A DNA stretch of 64,000 nucleotides from Capra hircus. Its lineage: Eukaryota; Chordata; Mammalia; Artiodactyla; Bovidae. Made by a program: the position numbers and the translations under genes. The stretch spans positions 16,014,001-16,078,000 of the forward strand of contig NC_030813.1 in the NCBI RefSeq assembly GCF_001704415.2. Reading direction: 5' to 3'. Positions 21,701 to 30,185 of the stretch are shown one piece after another. Numbering within the stretch: the first letter of the stretch is position 1; each line of letters opens with the position of its first letter. Under the pieces are notes generated by a model that worked only from the letters and a program-made list of their open reading frames with translations, ran no database searches and was not told the DNA's origin.

Positions 21701-24161
21701 GGCCTTGCCCCATAGGGAAGGCCCTGGGGATTCGGTGTTCCTGCGACTGGCAGGAATATGTCAAGGATGAAGTATTAGGCCATGTGGCCACAGGGCTAAC
21801 TCCTCATTTCTCCGACCTTGGTTTTACCAGGAAGAAACTCCCCTTCCAGTTGAATCCAAAGTCCTTCCAACAACCTACATGGAGGCTTTCCCTGGTCTGC
21901 CCTACCCCTCCTACCTGTATCCAGCTCCCTCCCTTTATGGCTGAGGGTGGAGTTAGCTCCCACCTGAGGGTCTCTGTCTGGAAAGCTCTTCTCCCATCCC
22001 TGTCATCTCTCTTCCAGGTCTTCACTCAAATGTGACCTTAGTGAGTACCTCCCCCAAACACACACACTCCCACCTCCCCACCACTTTGCTTTTTCACTGT
22101 AACACTTATTATCTAATATATAAATTTAAAATGTATATAATTTATAAATTAAATATTTAATTTATTTTGTTTCTTTCTCCTTGTAAAATGTTAGTTCCAT
22201 AAGAACAGGAGTTTAATCTCTATTGTTCTTTGCTGTCTGTAGCATCTAGAACAAGGCCTGGCATATAGGATTAATACACAGGAACCTCAATTAAATAGTC
22301 TGGAGACCAGAAGGGGGAGCTCTCACATCCTGTAAGGGCGCCACAGCCCGGCACGAAGCCGAGTGCCTCTTCTTTCCCAGGGACCCAGCCAATGAAACGT
22401 CGGGGACCCCCTGTTTGCTACTGTTCTCCCCTCTTCCTTTCCTTCCACAGAAGCAGCCTCCTTTCCTTGTCTCGCAAGTCCTCACACATGGCTCCTGTGA
22501 GCGGCTGCAGACACTCAACCGCAGTTCACTCTCTGCACTAAACCCGTCTTTGCTGGAGAAATATCTGGCAATCTATTTGTTTCAGGTCAACTTCTGTTAG
22601 CTGCTCAATGTTTGTTAAGTAAATAAATTGTTAATCTCTACTCTTCCAACTTTTATATCTATCCCTTAATTGGTTCTGAACTTGGACAGGGAAGAAGAAC
22701 GTTAATTTCCTTTCCAAAACTGTAATAGTCATCATTAACTTTTAAATAAGCTTATTCTAAGAATGTAATACTACAATAAAATAAGTGTAAATTTATTCAT
22801 TTGTTTATATTTATAGTAGCCTGGTATATTGGGCTGGGGTAAAGAATTCTTTATTCTCTTTTAGGGGCAGTAGGGCCTGCTTTTATGTCCTTAGATCATA
22901 CAAATATAAAAGCTATATCCTAGATTTATTTAAAAGTCTTATCTAATTAACTACCTCTGCTGGTTTCAAACTAGTTTCCTGAGAATTAGTTCTGTCAAAA
23001 AACACTCGAAACCATAACTGCTTTATAGCAAAGATCAATGAACTATTTGTGTGTAATTCACTGTCTATTTCATGAATCATGGAGCCTGCATTTCATTTTC
23101 TAATTATTCACATTTCTTATAGACAACTAGATGCTAATTACTATGTCACTAAAATTTTCTCAGAGAAAAATTTGGGGGCTAAGTTTATGAAATAAATAAC
23201 CAAAACATGAATTAAACTTATTCCATTTCTTTTTTCTCCATTAGAGTTCATTTTTTACACAACTCATGTTCAAAAATGAAGGACTCAGTAAAGACCAACC
23301 ATTTATTATATAGTAAATTTCTAGAAAGCAAAGAAACAAAACAAAGTTTCAAAAGAAGAGAAAAAGACAAAGTTGGAAATATATATATATACCTGCTGTG
23401 AAGATGGCAGCTGTTCTGATACCTTTATCTTCATTTTGTAGGTCCTGAAGGAATGAACCAACTGTTGATAACATTGGCTTGACTACAAATTGACAGCGCT
23501 CTTTTCTGGACGGCAAAGTAAGTGTTATCAAGGGAAGGCCATGTTTATAATTAATTGTGATTTCTGTTACGAAAAAAAAAAGTTGATAGTAGAGGATGGA
23601 TAAAATTTACTTTAAAAAATAACTTTAAAATTATTATTAAACATTATGAACAACGAAATTCTAGAAGGAATACCTAAATAAGGAATTCATAACCCTCTGA
23701 ATTCCTGTAATAATTTGTATCGCTCTCATAGTACCTTCATTATACTAGTTAACATATTCCCCCCACCATTTTATTAACATCTTATTAAGTGTGTGCCACA
23801 CTTTGTTATAATTATCTGCTTAGAGCTTCCCAGGTAAAAATTTACTGAGGGCAGAAACTACTTCCAAGTCATCTCTAACTCCTTTGATGACTGGGATGGG
23901 AGTTTGCCAAAAGACATCAGAGATTTTACGGGAGCAGAGAAAGCAGAAACTGAACTCTGATTGGGGGAAGGGTGGAAGGCGCAACACAAGAAAAGTCTGT
24001 TTTGCTCAGAACTCACATTTCTCACTTAATTTAGAAAGATGAAAAATTAGCCTGGGGAAATCAAAGAAGTGATAAGAAAGCTTACCGTCAGATGGCACCA
24101 ATGTACTATAAAGATTTGATTGATAGAATTTCAGGTTTCCACACAGTTTCACACACAAAAC
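9090..24161 (-). CDS. MCUB: Mitochondrial calcium uniporter regulatory subunit MCUb, exons 2-8
   Basis: MCUb is the paralogue of the pore subunit MCU. It joins the uniporter tetramer in the inner mitochondrial membrane and lowers calcium uptake. Seven exons, all with GT-AG sites, join with matching phases into 303 codons plus stop. With about 33 residues from a first exon outside the visible sequence this equals the normal 336. In order come the N-terminal matrix domain (exons 2-4), a coiled-coil segment rich in Lys, Glu and Leu (exon 5), two transmembrane helices around the WDIMEP pore loop (exon 6), and a second matrix helix region (exons 7-8). Just before the DIME motif it has Trp and Val (WLTWWVYSWDIME), where MCU has Arg and Glu. 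This pair identifies the gene as MCUB and is linked to its low conductance. The mitochondrial targeting peptide is expected in exon 1. No disabling change is seen. Confidence 0.96.
9168..10524 (-). other. MCUB: MCUB intron 7
   Basis: A 1.36-kb GT-AG intron. It holds a short duplicated AT-rich segment at 9346-9389 and a probable MIR at 9945-10050. I see nothing else to annotate. Confidence 0.8.
9945..10050 (+). repeat. MIR-like SINE
   Basis: 'ctccagagccaaacttttggcttcatacc' followed by 'ctgttttctcatctgaaag' tracks the MIR box region and core. It is strongly diverged. Confidence 0.5.
10525..10641 (-). CDS. MCUB: MCUB exon 7
   Basis: The acceptor (ttttttcag) ends at 10642; the donor gtacct follows 10525. 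The 117 nt are 39 whole codons, DYTYSAVKSRQFLHFFHKRS then KQQHFDVVQYNKLKDDLAK. This is the C-terminal matrix segment after the second membrane helix, with its conserved DYTYSAVKSRQFL. An open frame runs on into the introns at both ends. Confidence 0.96.
10642..11179 (-). other. MCUB: MCUB intron 6
   Basis: A 538-nt GT-AG intron with no recognisable repeat. Confidence 0.8.
11180..11383 (-). CDS. MCUB: MCUB exon 6 (transmembrane pore)
   Basis: The acceptor (tctcctcag) ends at 11384; the donor gtaagt follows 11180. The 204 nt are 68 whole codons. Transmembrane helix 1 is about GLLWAGLAMLSVQGGAMAWL. The pore loop is TWWVYSWDIMEPV, with the Asp and Glu of the DxxE selectivity ring kept. Transmembrane helix 2 is about TYFITFANSMVFFAYFIV, ending TRQ. 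Trp and Val upstream of the motif replace the Arg and Glu of MCU. This exon is the strongest single identifier of the gene. Confidence 0.98.
11660..12040 (+). repeat. L1-like 3' end, old
   Basis: 'tttgacccagcaatttcacttctg', 'cctacaggtaatacttgcac' and 'aagtctgaaatgattcac' follow, in order, the 3' end of an old mammalian L1 subfamily. Similarity is patchy and the subfamily is not called. Confidence 0.45.
12098..12275 (-). repeat. Bov-tA SINE
   Basis: In reverse orientation the BovA part ('gtgtccgactctgcgacccc') is followed by the tRNA-derived part ('gggatcaaacctagggatcc' and 'acaggcagattctttt'). It is diverged, with a deletion in the middle. Confidence 0.8.
12364..12745 (+). repeat. Ruminant L1 3' tail, split by a Bov-tA
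   Basis: Left piece 12364-12411 ('actgtatagaacaggg', 'ttcaatatcctgtg') and right piece 12638-12740 ('tgtgacaaactgtaatagaa', 'tgaatcactttgctgtac', 'gtaaatcagctctacttc') join into the end of the ruminant L1 3' UTR. The Bov-tA sits between them. Confidence 0.75.
12412..12637 (-). mobile_element. Bov-tA SINE inside L1 tail
   Basis: Reverse-orientation Bov-tA with both BovA and tRNA halves (tRNA part 'gggactgaacccaggtctcc'), followed by a short repeated BovA piece at about 12596-12625. The 8-bp tcctgtga at 12404-12411 and 12638-12645 flank it as a target-site duplication. Confidence 0.8.
12757..12788 (-). pseudogene. U2 snRNA 5'-end retro-fragment
   Basis: Read on the - strand, the 32 bases begin tcacttctcggccttttggc and continue with the U2 text that ends 'aagatcaagtg'. 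They match U2 snRNA from about nucleotide 2 to 33 with one mismatch, a G-to-A at a CpG. A perfect 14-bp direct repeat, ttttgctatctcca, flanks the piece at 12743-12756 and 12789-12802. There is no A-tail. It is far too short to be a working U2 gene: it lacks the branch-site region end, the Sm site and the 3' stem-loops. 3'-truncated U2 pseudogenes bounded by direct repeats are a known mammalian class. Confidence 0.85.
13145..13320 (+). repeat. MIR SINE
   Basis: 'gcctggagtcagactgccagcg', 'tagtagctatgtccc', 'agtttccccatgcaaagaatg' and 'cactgagaggattaaaggag' follow the MIR consensus nearly from end to end. Confidence 0.8.
13341..13552 (-). repeat. Bov-tA SINE
   Basis: Reverse orientation, nearly complete. 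The BovA part ('gctcagtcgtgtccgactct') is followed by the tRNA part ('gggactgaacccgggtctcc' and 'gctttaccatcagccacc'). Confidence 0.9.
13590..13665 (+). repeat. BovA 3' fragment
   Basis: 'agaagcccggtgggctgcag' to 'agagtcagacatgactttg' is the 3' half of a BovA unit in + orientation. It sits 38 bases from the reverse-oriented Bov-tA above, making a small head-to-head pair. Confidence 0.75.
13702..13862 (-). CDS. MCUB: MCUB exon 5 (coiled coil)
   Basis: The acceptor (ttctcag) ends at 13863; the donor GT follows 13702. The 161 nt complete Glu and read EKLSSEQATEIENMKSLVYR, LFTALHLEEFQKKREHHLLE, KIDHLKGQLQPLEQ. The heptad-like spacing of Leu and Ile with many Lys and Glu fits the first coiled coil of MCU-family proteins that precedes the first membrane helix. 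It ends in phase 0. Confidence 0.96.
14690..15905 (-). mobile_element. L1 ORF2 and 3' UTR relic
   Basis: The reverse strand reads L1 ORF2 C-terminal text and 3' UTR. The decayed frame at 15512-15126 keeps pieces such as NKCWQGRRERE.LCTVGRNIN and IYMEKNESTDW. On the + strand the signature 'tggctgagcaatattcc' and 'gtccattcatgttgcagcag' stand out. It is inactivated by many changes, with a local triplication at 15078-15155. Confidence 0.75.
16378..16570 (+). mobile_element. Short TIR-bearing repeat, family not assigned
   Basis: It begins ttgaccctcaaataacg and ends gctgttcaaggatgca, which are imperfect inverse ends of each other. It carries 'gtgggggttaggagcactgac' and 'gactcaaccaactgtgg' inside. 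It interrupts the L1M 5' UTR-like text. It looks like a short non-autonomous DNA transposon of a widespread mammalian family; I do not assign a name. Confidence 0.45.
16578..16868 (-). mobile_element. BOV-A2 SINE with (GCT)8 end
   Basis: A reverse-oriented dimer with two BovA units joined by 'gtgaaaagtcaaagtgaag'. The element's 3' end is a run of eight GCT units at 16580-16603. The perfect 9-bp cactgtgct at 16569-16577 and 16869-16877 is the target-site duplication. Open frames across it are SINE sequence, not a gene. Confidence 0.92.
18523..18672. repeat. Back-to-back BovB/BovA fragments
   Basis: 18523-18590 is reverse-oriented BovB 3' text ('ctgagtcagtgatgccatcc'). 18602-18672 is + oriented 3' text of the same family ('ggcatgctgcagttcatgg' and 'ctggacacaacttaggga'). 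The central part of the element end is missing, so the two pieces meet head to head. Confidence 0.65.
18761..18793 (+). repeat. (CA)16 microsatellite
   Basis: An uninterrupted CA run of 33 bases inside the L1 tail, likely to vary in length between individuals. Confidence 0.95.
19440..19544 (-). CDS. MCUB: MCUB exon 4
   Basis: The acceptor (ttttcag) ends at 19545; the donor is gtaagaag from 19439. The 105 nt complete Asp and read DGTEIAASTLMEILLMNDF, KLVIDKITYDVQCPKK, then one base of Glu. This is the last part of the N-terminal matrix domain. Phases agree with exons 3 and 5. Confidence 0.95.
20141..20334 (+). repeat. Bov-tA SINE, first of a tandem pair
   Basis: The tRNA-derived head ('gtggctcagctggtaaagaatcc') is followed by the BovA part ('gaagggaaaggctacccactcc' and 'gtccatggagtcacaaagag'). 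It ends directly at the next copy. Confidence 0.85.
20335..20538 (+). repeat. Bov-tA SINE, second of a tandem pair
   Basis: It has the same orientation and layout as the preceding copy, from 'gctggtggcttagacagtaaag' to 'gatgcgactaagtgactagc'. The two copies differ at many sites, so they are separate insertions rather than a recent duplication. Confidence 0.85.
21960..22310 (+). repeat. L2 LINE 3' end
   Basis: 'cttcactcaaatgtgaccttag', 'agttccataagaacaggag' and 'gcatctagaacaaggcctggc' follow the L2 3' end in order. Confidence 0.7.
23393..23563 (-). CDS. MCUB: MCUB exon 3
   Basis: The acceptor (gtaacag) ends at 23564; the donor gtatat follows 23393. The 171 nt complete the Glu codon from exon 2 and read EITINYKHGLPLITLTLPSR, then CQFVVKPMLSTVGSFLQDLQ and IRTAAIFTA, ending on the first base of an Asp codon. 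It belongs to the N-terminal matrix domain shared with MCU, with the characteristic GLPLITLTLPSR strand. The donor runs into an ATAT stretch. Confidence 0.95.
23564..24085 (-). other. MCUB: MCUB intron 2
   Basis: A 522-nt GT-AG intron with no element I recognise. Confidence 0.8.
24086..24161 (-). CDS. MCUB: MCUB exon 2
   Basis: On the - strand the acceptor AG (24163-24162) precedes 24161 and the donor GT is at 24085-24084. The 76 nt encode 25 codons plus one base: VLCVKLCGNLKFYQ, then SNLYSTLVPSD. The frame starts in phase 0, so exon 1 must end on a codon boundary. This is the start of the mature matrix domain, downstream of the targeting peptide. It is too short to show as a long open frame and was found from the phase of exon 3. 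Confidence 0.85.
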
Positions 24162-25599
24162 CTGTAATGATATAAGTGATTATCCATGTATAAGAATATA
24201 ATATAAAAAGTAGGGGAAGGTAGCAACTACCCTCCTATAAAATGTTTTTTAAATGTAAGTGGTAAAAGTTAAAGCCCCTCCCTTTACTTTTTCACAGTTC
24301 CCCAACTTCCCCCAAAGATAATCACAGTAGAGGTGACGAAGACTTGCTCCTGGACCAAACTTTAGTTGAGATCCTCTGAGCCTGACTAAATCCCAACCTG
24401 TGCATGTCCTCTAGGAGTTAAGCAAGGATATCGTCAAGTTAGCTTAGCCACCCCCTCCCCTCCCACACACAGCCCTCAGTATCTGATCAAATTCCTCATC
24501 CTCCACCATTCCCCAGGTATTATCTGATCACCCCCGTCTGTCTTCAACAAGAATCCTGCCAGGTCAGTTAGCAAAAAATTACCCTATCCTCTTAGTAACT
24601 TCCCATCCACCACCTCACCCCAACGCGTGCCCAACTTTGCTCCTTGGACACAAATCCCCACTTTTCCCTGCTGTATTCAGAGGTGAGCCCAATCTCTCCC
24701 CTCTACATCAAAACCCCACCATGGCAGCCCCCTGAATAGTCTACCTCACAGTCCTTAACAAGTGTCATGAATAACTTCTTCTCTCACAGTGGTTTGGTGT
24801 ATAGCCTCCCAAGTGTTTTTCCATATACTGCCACCTTCACGTGCAAGTTAAATTGTATGCTAGAGTTAAACTTAATGCTAAAGACAGTTTATAAGTCAGG
24901 TTCCTAGATGCCAATGATGATACATTGCTCATAAAGCACTTATTGTTTAATGTGCTGATGAAGTTTCTGTACCACTATTGAAGAAATCATTTTAGACACA
25001 GTCATTAGACAACCAGGAAATGCTGAAAGCAGGGAAAGTACCCAGGGGAAAATATCAAAGCTTTCTCAAGCTTCTGCATACCTAATAATTATCATCTGGA
25101 CACCATAATATTGTCCATTGCTAAATAAACAGGGCTTGTTAAAAGCACAGCTTCCTGGACTCCACTCCCAGAGATTTTTGATCTAGTAAGTCTGAGGTAG
25201 GGGTATGAGATTTTGCATTTTTTAATATAAATTTAATTGGAGACTAATTACTTTACAATATTGTATTGGTTTTGCCATACATTGACATGAATCTGCCATG
25301 GGTGTACACATGTTCCCCATCCTGAAGCCCCCTCCCACCTCCCTCCCCATCCCATCCCTCTGGGTCATCCCAGTGCACCAGTCCTGAGTACCCTGTCTCA
25401 TCAAACCTGGACTGGCGATCCATTTCACATATATTTTACATGTTTCAGTGCCATTCTCCCGTATCATCCTGCCCTCTCCCTCTCCCACAGAGTCCAAAAG
25501 ACTGTTCTATACATCTGTGTCTCTTTTGCTGTCTCACGTACAGGGTTATCGTTACCATCTTTCTAAATTCCATATATATGTGTTAGTATACTGTATTGG

Positions 25600-25800
25600 G
25601 ACTTCCCTGGTGGCTCAGATGGTAAAGCGTCTGCCTATAATGCGGGAGACCTGGGTTCAAGCCCTGGGTCGGGAAGATCTCCTGGGGAAGGAAATGGCAA
25701 CCCACTCCAGTATTCTTGCCTGGAAAATTCCATGGACAGAGAAGCCTGGTAGTCTACAGTCCATGGGGTTGCAAAGAGTCGGACACGACTGAGCAACTGC
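25600..25800 (+). mobile_element. Bov-tA SINE inside L1
   Basis: A complete + oriented Bov-tA, from 'gacttccctggtggctcag' to 'ggacacgactgagcaactg'. It is flanked by a perfect 12-bp atactgtattgg at 25588-25599 and 25801-25812. Confidence 0.92.
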
Positions 25801-25930
25801 ATACTGTATTGGTGTTTTTCTTTCTGGCTTACTTCACTCTGTACAATAGGCTCCAGTCTCATCCACCTCATTAGAACTGATTCAAATGTATTCTTTTTAA
25901 TGGCTGAGTAATATTCCACTGTGTATACGT

Positions 25931-26283
25931 ACCAAAGCTTTTTTTTTTCTTTGACTTTTGTCATTTTTTTTTAATTTTAATTTTTACTTTATTTTACTTT
26001 ATAATACTGTATTGGTTTTGCCATACATTGACATGAATCCACCATGGGTGTACATGCGATCCCAAACATGAACCCCCCTCCCATCTCCCTCCCCACAACA
26101 TCCCTCTGGGTCATCCCCATGCACCAGCCCCAAGCATGCTGTATCCTGCATCGGACATAGACTGGCGATTCGATTCTTACATGATAGTATACGTGTTTCA
26201 ATGCCATTCTCCCAAATCATCCCACCCTCTCCTTCCCCCTCTGAGTCCAAAAGTCCGCTATACACATCTGTGTCTTTTTTGCT
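25931..26283 (-). mobile_element. Second L1 3' end nested in L1
   Basis: The 3' UTR text at 25228-25560 is repeated here at 25990-26283 ('tattggttttgccatacattg', 'atgggtgtacatg', 'gagtccaaaag'). It begins with a long T run, its A-tail in reverse. It breaks the outer L1 within ORF2 text, between a segment ending 'accaaagctt' and one resuming 'gcttatccattgg'. The simplest reading is a short 5'-truncated L1 inserted into the older one. Confidence 0.65.
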
Positions 26284-28601
26284 TATCCATTGGTCTGCTG
26301 ATGGACCTCTAGGTTGCTTCCATGTCCCAGCTATTATAAACAAGAAATTTTACCTGTGCTGTGATGAACATCGGGGTACACATGTCTCTTTCAATTCTGG
26401 TTTCCTTGGTGTATATACCCAGCAGTGGGATTGCTGGGTCATATGGCAGTTCTATTTCCAGGTTTTTAAGGAATCTCCACACTGTTCTCCATAGTGGCTG
26501 TACTAGTTTGCATTCCCACCAACAGTGTAAGAGGGTTCCCTTTTCTCCACACCCTCTCCAGCATTTATTGCTTGCAGGTTTTTGGATCACAGCCATTCTG
26601 AGTGGCGTGAAATGGTACTTCATTGTGGTTTTGAATTGCATTTCTCTGATAATGAATGATGTTGAGCATCTTTTCATGGGTTTGTTAGCCATCTATATGT
26701 CTTCTTTGGAGAAATGTCTGTTTAGTTCTTTGCCCATTTTTTAACTGGGCTGTTTATTTTTCTGGAATTGAGCTGCAGGAGTTTCTTGTATAATTTTGAG
26801 ATTAATTCTTTGTCAATTGCTTCGTTTGTTATTATTTTCTCCCATTCTGAAGGCTGTCTTTTCACCTTGCTTATAGTTTCCTTTGTTGTGCAGAAGCTTT
26901 TAAGTTTAATTAGGTCCCATTTGTTTATTTTTGCTTTTATTTCCAATATTCTGGGAGGTGGGTCATAGAGGAACCTGCCGTGATGTATGTCGGAGTGTTT
27001 TGCCTATGTTTCCTCTAGGAGTTTTATAGTTTCTGGTCTTACGTTTAGATCTTTAATCCACCTTGAGTTTATTTTTGTGTATGGTGTTATTAAGTGTTCT
27101 AGTTTCATTCTTTTACAAGTGGTTGACCAGTTTTCCCAGCACCACTTGTTAAAGAGACTGTCTTTTCTCCATTGTATATCTTGCCTCCTTTGTCGAAGAT
27201 AAGGTGTCCATAGGTGCGTGGATGAGAATTTGCATTTTTAATAAGCCCCGGGGTTATACTCAAGTTATAGGTATGAAGACCATACTTCAGAGTAGCTGGG
27301 TTCTAGAAGACCCTCTGTGGCTTTCGGGTCACTACTTCTAAATTTCAGCATAGAATCATTCTGAAATCCCAATTTTAGTGCTGGACAAGGGCTACTGCCT
27401 TCAAATGATATTCAGTATCAGGTCAAAAGACGACTCAGGCTTCTCTTTCATCGCATCTTTTTCCTAAATACAATTCTAACCACTTCACTTAAAACCCTGA
27501 AGACTTCAGTAGCTCATATAAAGTACTGATAGAAAGCACAGTGACCCCATAGTTGAAAAGACTGGTATTCTATGATGGCAGGAGATCACAGATAAGTCAT
27601 AGGACTGTGCTTTTGTTCTCGGAAGCCTTAGGTGGGGATACCCATATCTTGTGGGTCTTGTGGAGTCAATATAAGGATTAAACAACACAAAGTATCAAGC
27701 AAGGGTCAGGTACAGTCTGTGAGCCTCACCTGAGCAGTACAGGCCCCCTCCTCTCTACAGCTCCATCGCTTATTATTCTCTTTCAGTAGGGACTTGGGCC
27801 CCAGCCAGATGAGCTGCGTGTCACTGACGTATTAAAATGCCTTCTTCGCTCCCTTCTGCCTAATAGACCCTGTCTTTCCCTCTGTGCCCAGCTCTAAGCC
27901 CTTCTGCAGGGTCATGATGGTTAAGTGTGATAGCTTTGCCATCAGAACCAAGTTGGAATCCCAGCTTCAAGATACACTAACTGCCATGATCTCTGACATG
28001 TAGAGGAAGTTTCAGGAAGAAATGGGTTCTAAGAGAAACAAAAGGGCAAGTTTTCTAGTAGAAAAAAAGAAAAGAAAAAGAGCCAGGGGTTTAGTAAGAA
28101 AAGGAAAACAGCACTAACATGAGAAAGATCTGTTTGAGTTTCAAAGTAAAAAGGAGGCAGGTGTTAGTGGAAAGGAAATGTATTATGATCATATGTTGGG
28201 CCAATTAACAAGATCAGATTGCTTTGAGAGTTTTAACATATTTTAGATTATGTATCTTTATTATTAAGTAAAACAAGATGTAATTCCCACTCAAGACAGT
28301 ATAAATTAATACTTAAGCAACACTTCTGCTCCATGTTCAAAAAGAATACACGTTCCCCTTGTAGCAACACCAAGAGCAAAACAATGTGATAAGCAAGACT
28401 CAAGCAAGTAGGGAGTCCACTAAGGTTCTCTATTCTGCAGGAAAAGGGTTTCAGTGGAAAATGATGCACTGTGTATACCACACTTTCCTTGGGGAGGGAA
28501 GTATTAATGATTTTATTTTTATTTCTTTTTCAATGAATATATTTTTACTGAAGTGCAGTTGATTTACAATGTGTTAATTTCTCCTGTACAAAAGTGATTG
28601 A

Positions 28602-28603
<2 letters not shown>

Positions 28604-28651
<48 letters not shown>
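28604..28651 (+). repeat. (TA)n microsatellite
   Basis: An uninterrupted TA run of about 46 bases in the L1 3' UTR, immediately before the BovB tail. Likely polymorphic and hard to sequence accurately. Confidence 0.95.
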
Positions 28652-28657
<6 letters not shown>

Positions 28658-28662
28658 CATCA

Positions 28663-29751
28663 GTTCAGTTCAGTTCAGTCACTCAGTCATGTCCGACTCT
28701 TTGCGACGCCATGAATTGCAGAACGCCAGGCCTCCCTGTCCATCACCATCTCCCAGAGTTCACCAAGACCCACGTCCATCGAGTCCGTGATGCCATCCAG
28801 CCATCTCATCCTGGGTCGTCCCCTTCTCCTCCTGCCCCCAATCCCTCCCAGCATCAGAGTCTTTTCCAATCAATCAACTCTTCTCATGAGGTGTCCAAAG
28901 TACTGGAGCTTCAGCTTTAGCATCATTCCTTCCAAAGAACACCCAGGGTTGATCTCCTTCAGAATGGACTGGCTGGATCTCCTTGCAGTCCAAGGGACTC
29001 TCAAGAGTCTTCTCCAACACCACAGTTCAAACACATCAATTCTTCGGCGCTCAGCCTTCTTCACAGTCCAACTCTCACATCCATACATGACCACAGGAAA
29101 AACCATAGCCTTGACTAGACGGACCTTAGTAGGCAAAGTAATGTCTCTGCTTTTGAATATGCTGTCTAGGTTGGTCATAATTTTTCTTCCAAGGAGTAAG
29201 CATCTTTTAATTTCATGGCTGCAGTTACCATCTGCAGTGATTCTGGAGCCCCCCAAAATAATGTCTGACACTGTTTCCACTGTTTCCCCATCTATTTCCC
29301 ATGAAGTGATGGGACCAGATGCCATGGTCTTCGTTTTCTGAATGTTGAGCTTTAAGCCAACATTTTCACTCTCCTCTTTCACTTTCCTCAAGAGGCTTTT
29401 GAGTTCCTCTTCACTTTCTGCCATAAGGGTGGTGTCATCTGCATATCTGAGGTTATTGATATTTCTCCCGGCAATCTTGATTCCAGCTTGTGTTTCTTCC
29501 AGCCCAGCGTTTCTCATGACGTACTCTGCATAGAAGTTCAAGAAGCAAGGTGACAATATACAGCCTTGACGTACTCCTTTTCCTATTTGGAACCAGTCTG
29601 TTGTTCCATGTCCAGTTCTAACTGTTGCTTCCTGACCTGCATGTAGGTTTCTCAAGAGGCAGGTTAGGTGGTCTGGTATTCCCATCTCTTTCAGAATTTT
29701 CCACAGTTTATTGTGATCCACACAGTCAAAGGCTTTGGCATAGTCAATAAA
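28663..29751 (-). mobile_element. BovB LINE, reverse-transcriptase part
   Basis: A 5'-truncated BovB of 1.09 kb with its family 3' tail (the TTCAG repeats) at 28663. On the - strand an open frame runs 29721-28870 (283 codons). It contains the RT palm motif AGRNINNLRYADDTTLMAES and GKGVRQGCILSPCLFNFYAEY-type text (here CFLNFYAEY). It then meets a TGA in place of the Ser codon after MRRVD, and the same frame continues 60 codons to the end. So one nonsense change is the only obvious break in this segment. It sits inside an L1. Confidence 0.92.
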
Positions 29752-29966
29752 AGATATATATTATATACTCTTTTTCATAGTCTTTTCCATTGTGGCTTAT
29801 CACAGGATATTTAATATTGTTCTCCATGCTATACAGTAGGACCTTGTTTATCCATTCTGTATATAAAAGCTTACATCTGCTAACTCCAGCCCCCCCTCCA
29901 TTCCCCCAACCCCGCTCCCCTCGACTGGCAACCACCGGTCTGTCCTCTCTGTCTGTGAGTCTGTTT

Positions 29967-30185
29967 CATGTGCTAAGTTGCTTAAGTTGTGTCTGACTCT
30001 TTGGGACCCTACAGACTATAGCCTGCCAGGCTCCTCTGCCCATAGGATTTTCCAGGCAAGAATACTGAAGTGGGTTGCCATTTCCTCCTCCAGGGGGTCT
30101 TCCTGACCCAGGGATGGAACCCACATCTCTCACATCTCCTGCAATTAGCAGGCGGGTTCTTTGCCACTAGCACGACCTGGGAACT
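29967..30185 (-). repeat. Bov-tA SINE inside L1
   Basis: Reverse-oriented: BovA ('gtgtctgactctttggg'), then the tRNA part ('agggatggaacccacatctc', 'gcaggcgggttctttgcc'). Confidence 0.85.

Larger units (their letters stand above)
19545..23392 (-). other. MCUB: MCUB intron 3
   Basis: A 3.85-kb intron. It holds two adjacent Bov-tA copies (20141-20538), an A17-18 run near 21320 and an L2 piece (21960-22310). The GC-richer stretch 19640-20110 and 20780-21800 contain open frames up to 156 codons on both strands without similarity I recognise. 22320-23390 is AT-rich, with nothing to report. Confidence 0.75.
25228..27221 (-). mobile_element. 5'-truncated ruminant L1 with two nested inserts
   Basis: The - strand reads ORF2 text at 27221-26284, continues at about 25930-25800, and passes into the 3' UTR down to 25228. 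The frame at 26692-26309 keeps KPASNKCWRGCGEKGTLLHC, then LLGIYTKET and MCTPMFITA. Near-identical flanks atgagattttgcattt (from 25205) and atgagaatttgcattt (from 27222) form its target-site duplication. A Bov-tA (25600-25800) and a second L1 3' end (about 25931-26283) are inserted inside. The RT frame is broken. Confidence 0.75.
25120..27290 (+). repeat. MER5A-like hAT relic, split by an L1
   Basis: Left piece 25120-25227 ('ttgttaaaagcacagcttcctgg', 'ctagtaagtctgaggtag') and right piece 27222-27290 ('ataagccccggggttatactc') join as a MER5A-type text. The L1 insertion separates them. Confidence 0.6.

Noticed and set aside
21565..22035. 156-codon + strand open frame in MCUB intron 3
   Set aside because: It runs into L2 3' text and shows no protein-like conservation; antisense frames of similar length overlap it.
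28604..28651. CRISPR-like or other spaced repeat arrays
   Set aside because: All short repeats here are simple microsatellites or transposon copies in a vertebrate genome; no repeat-spacer pattern exists.
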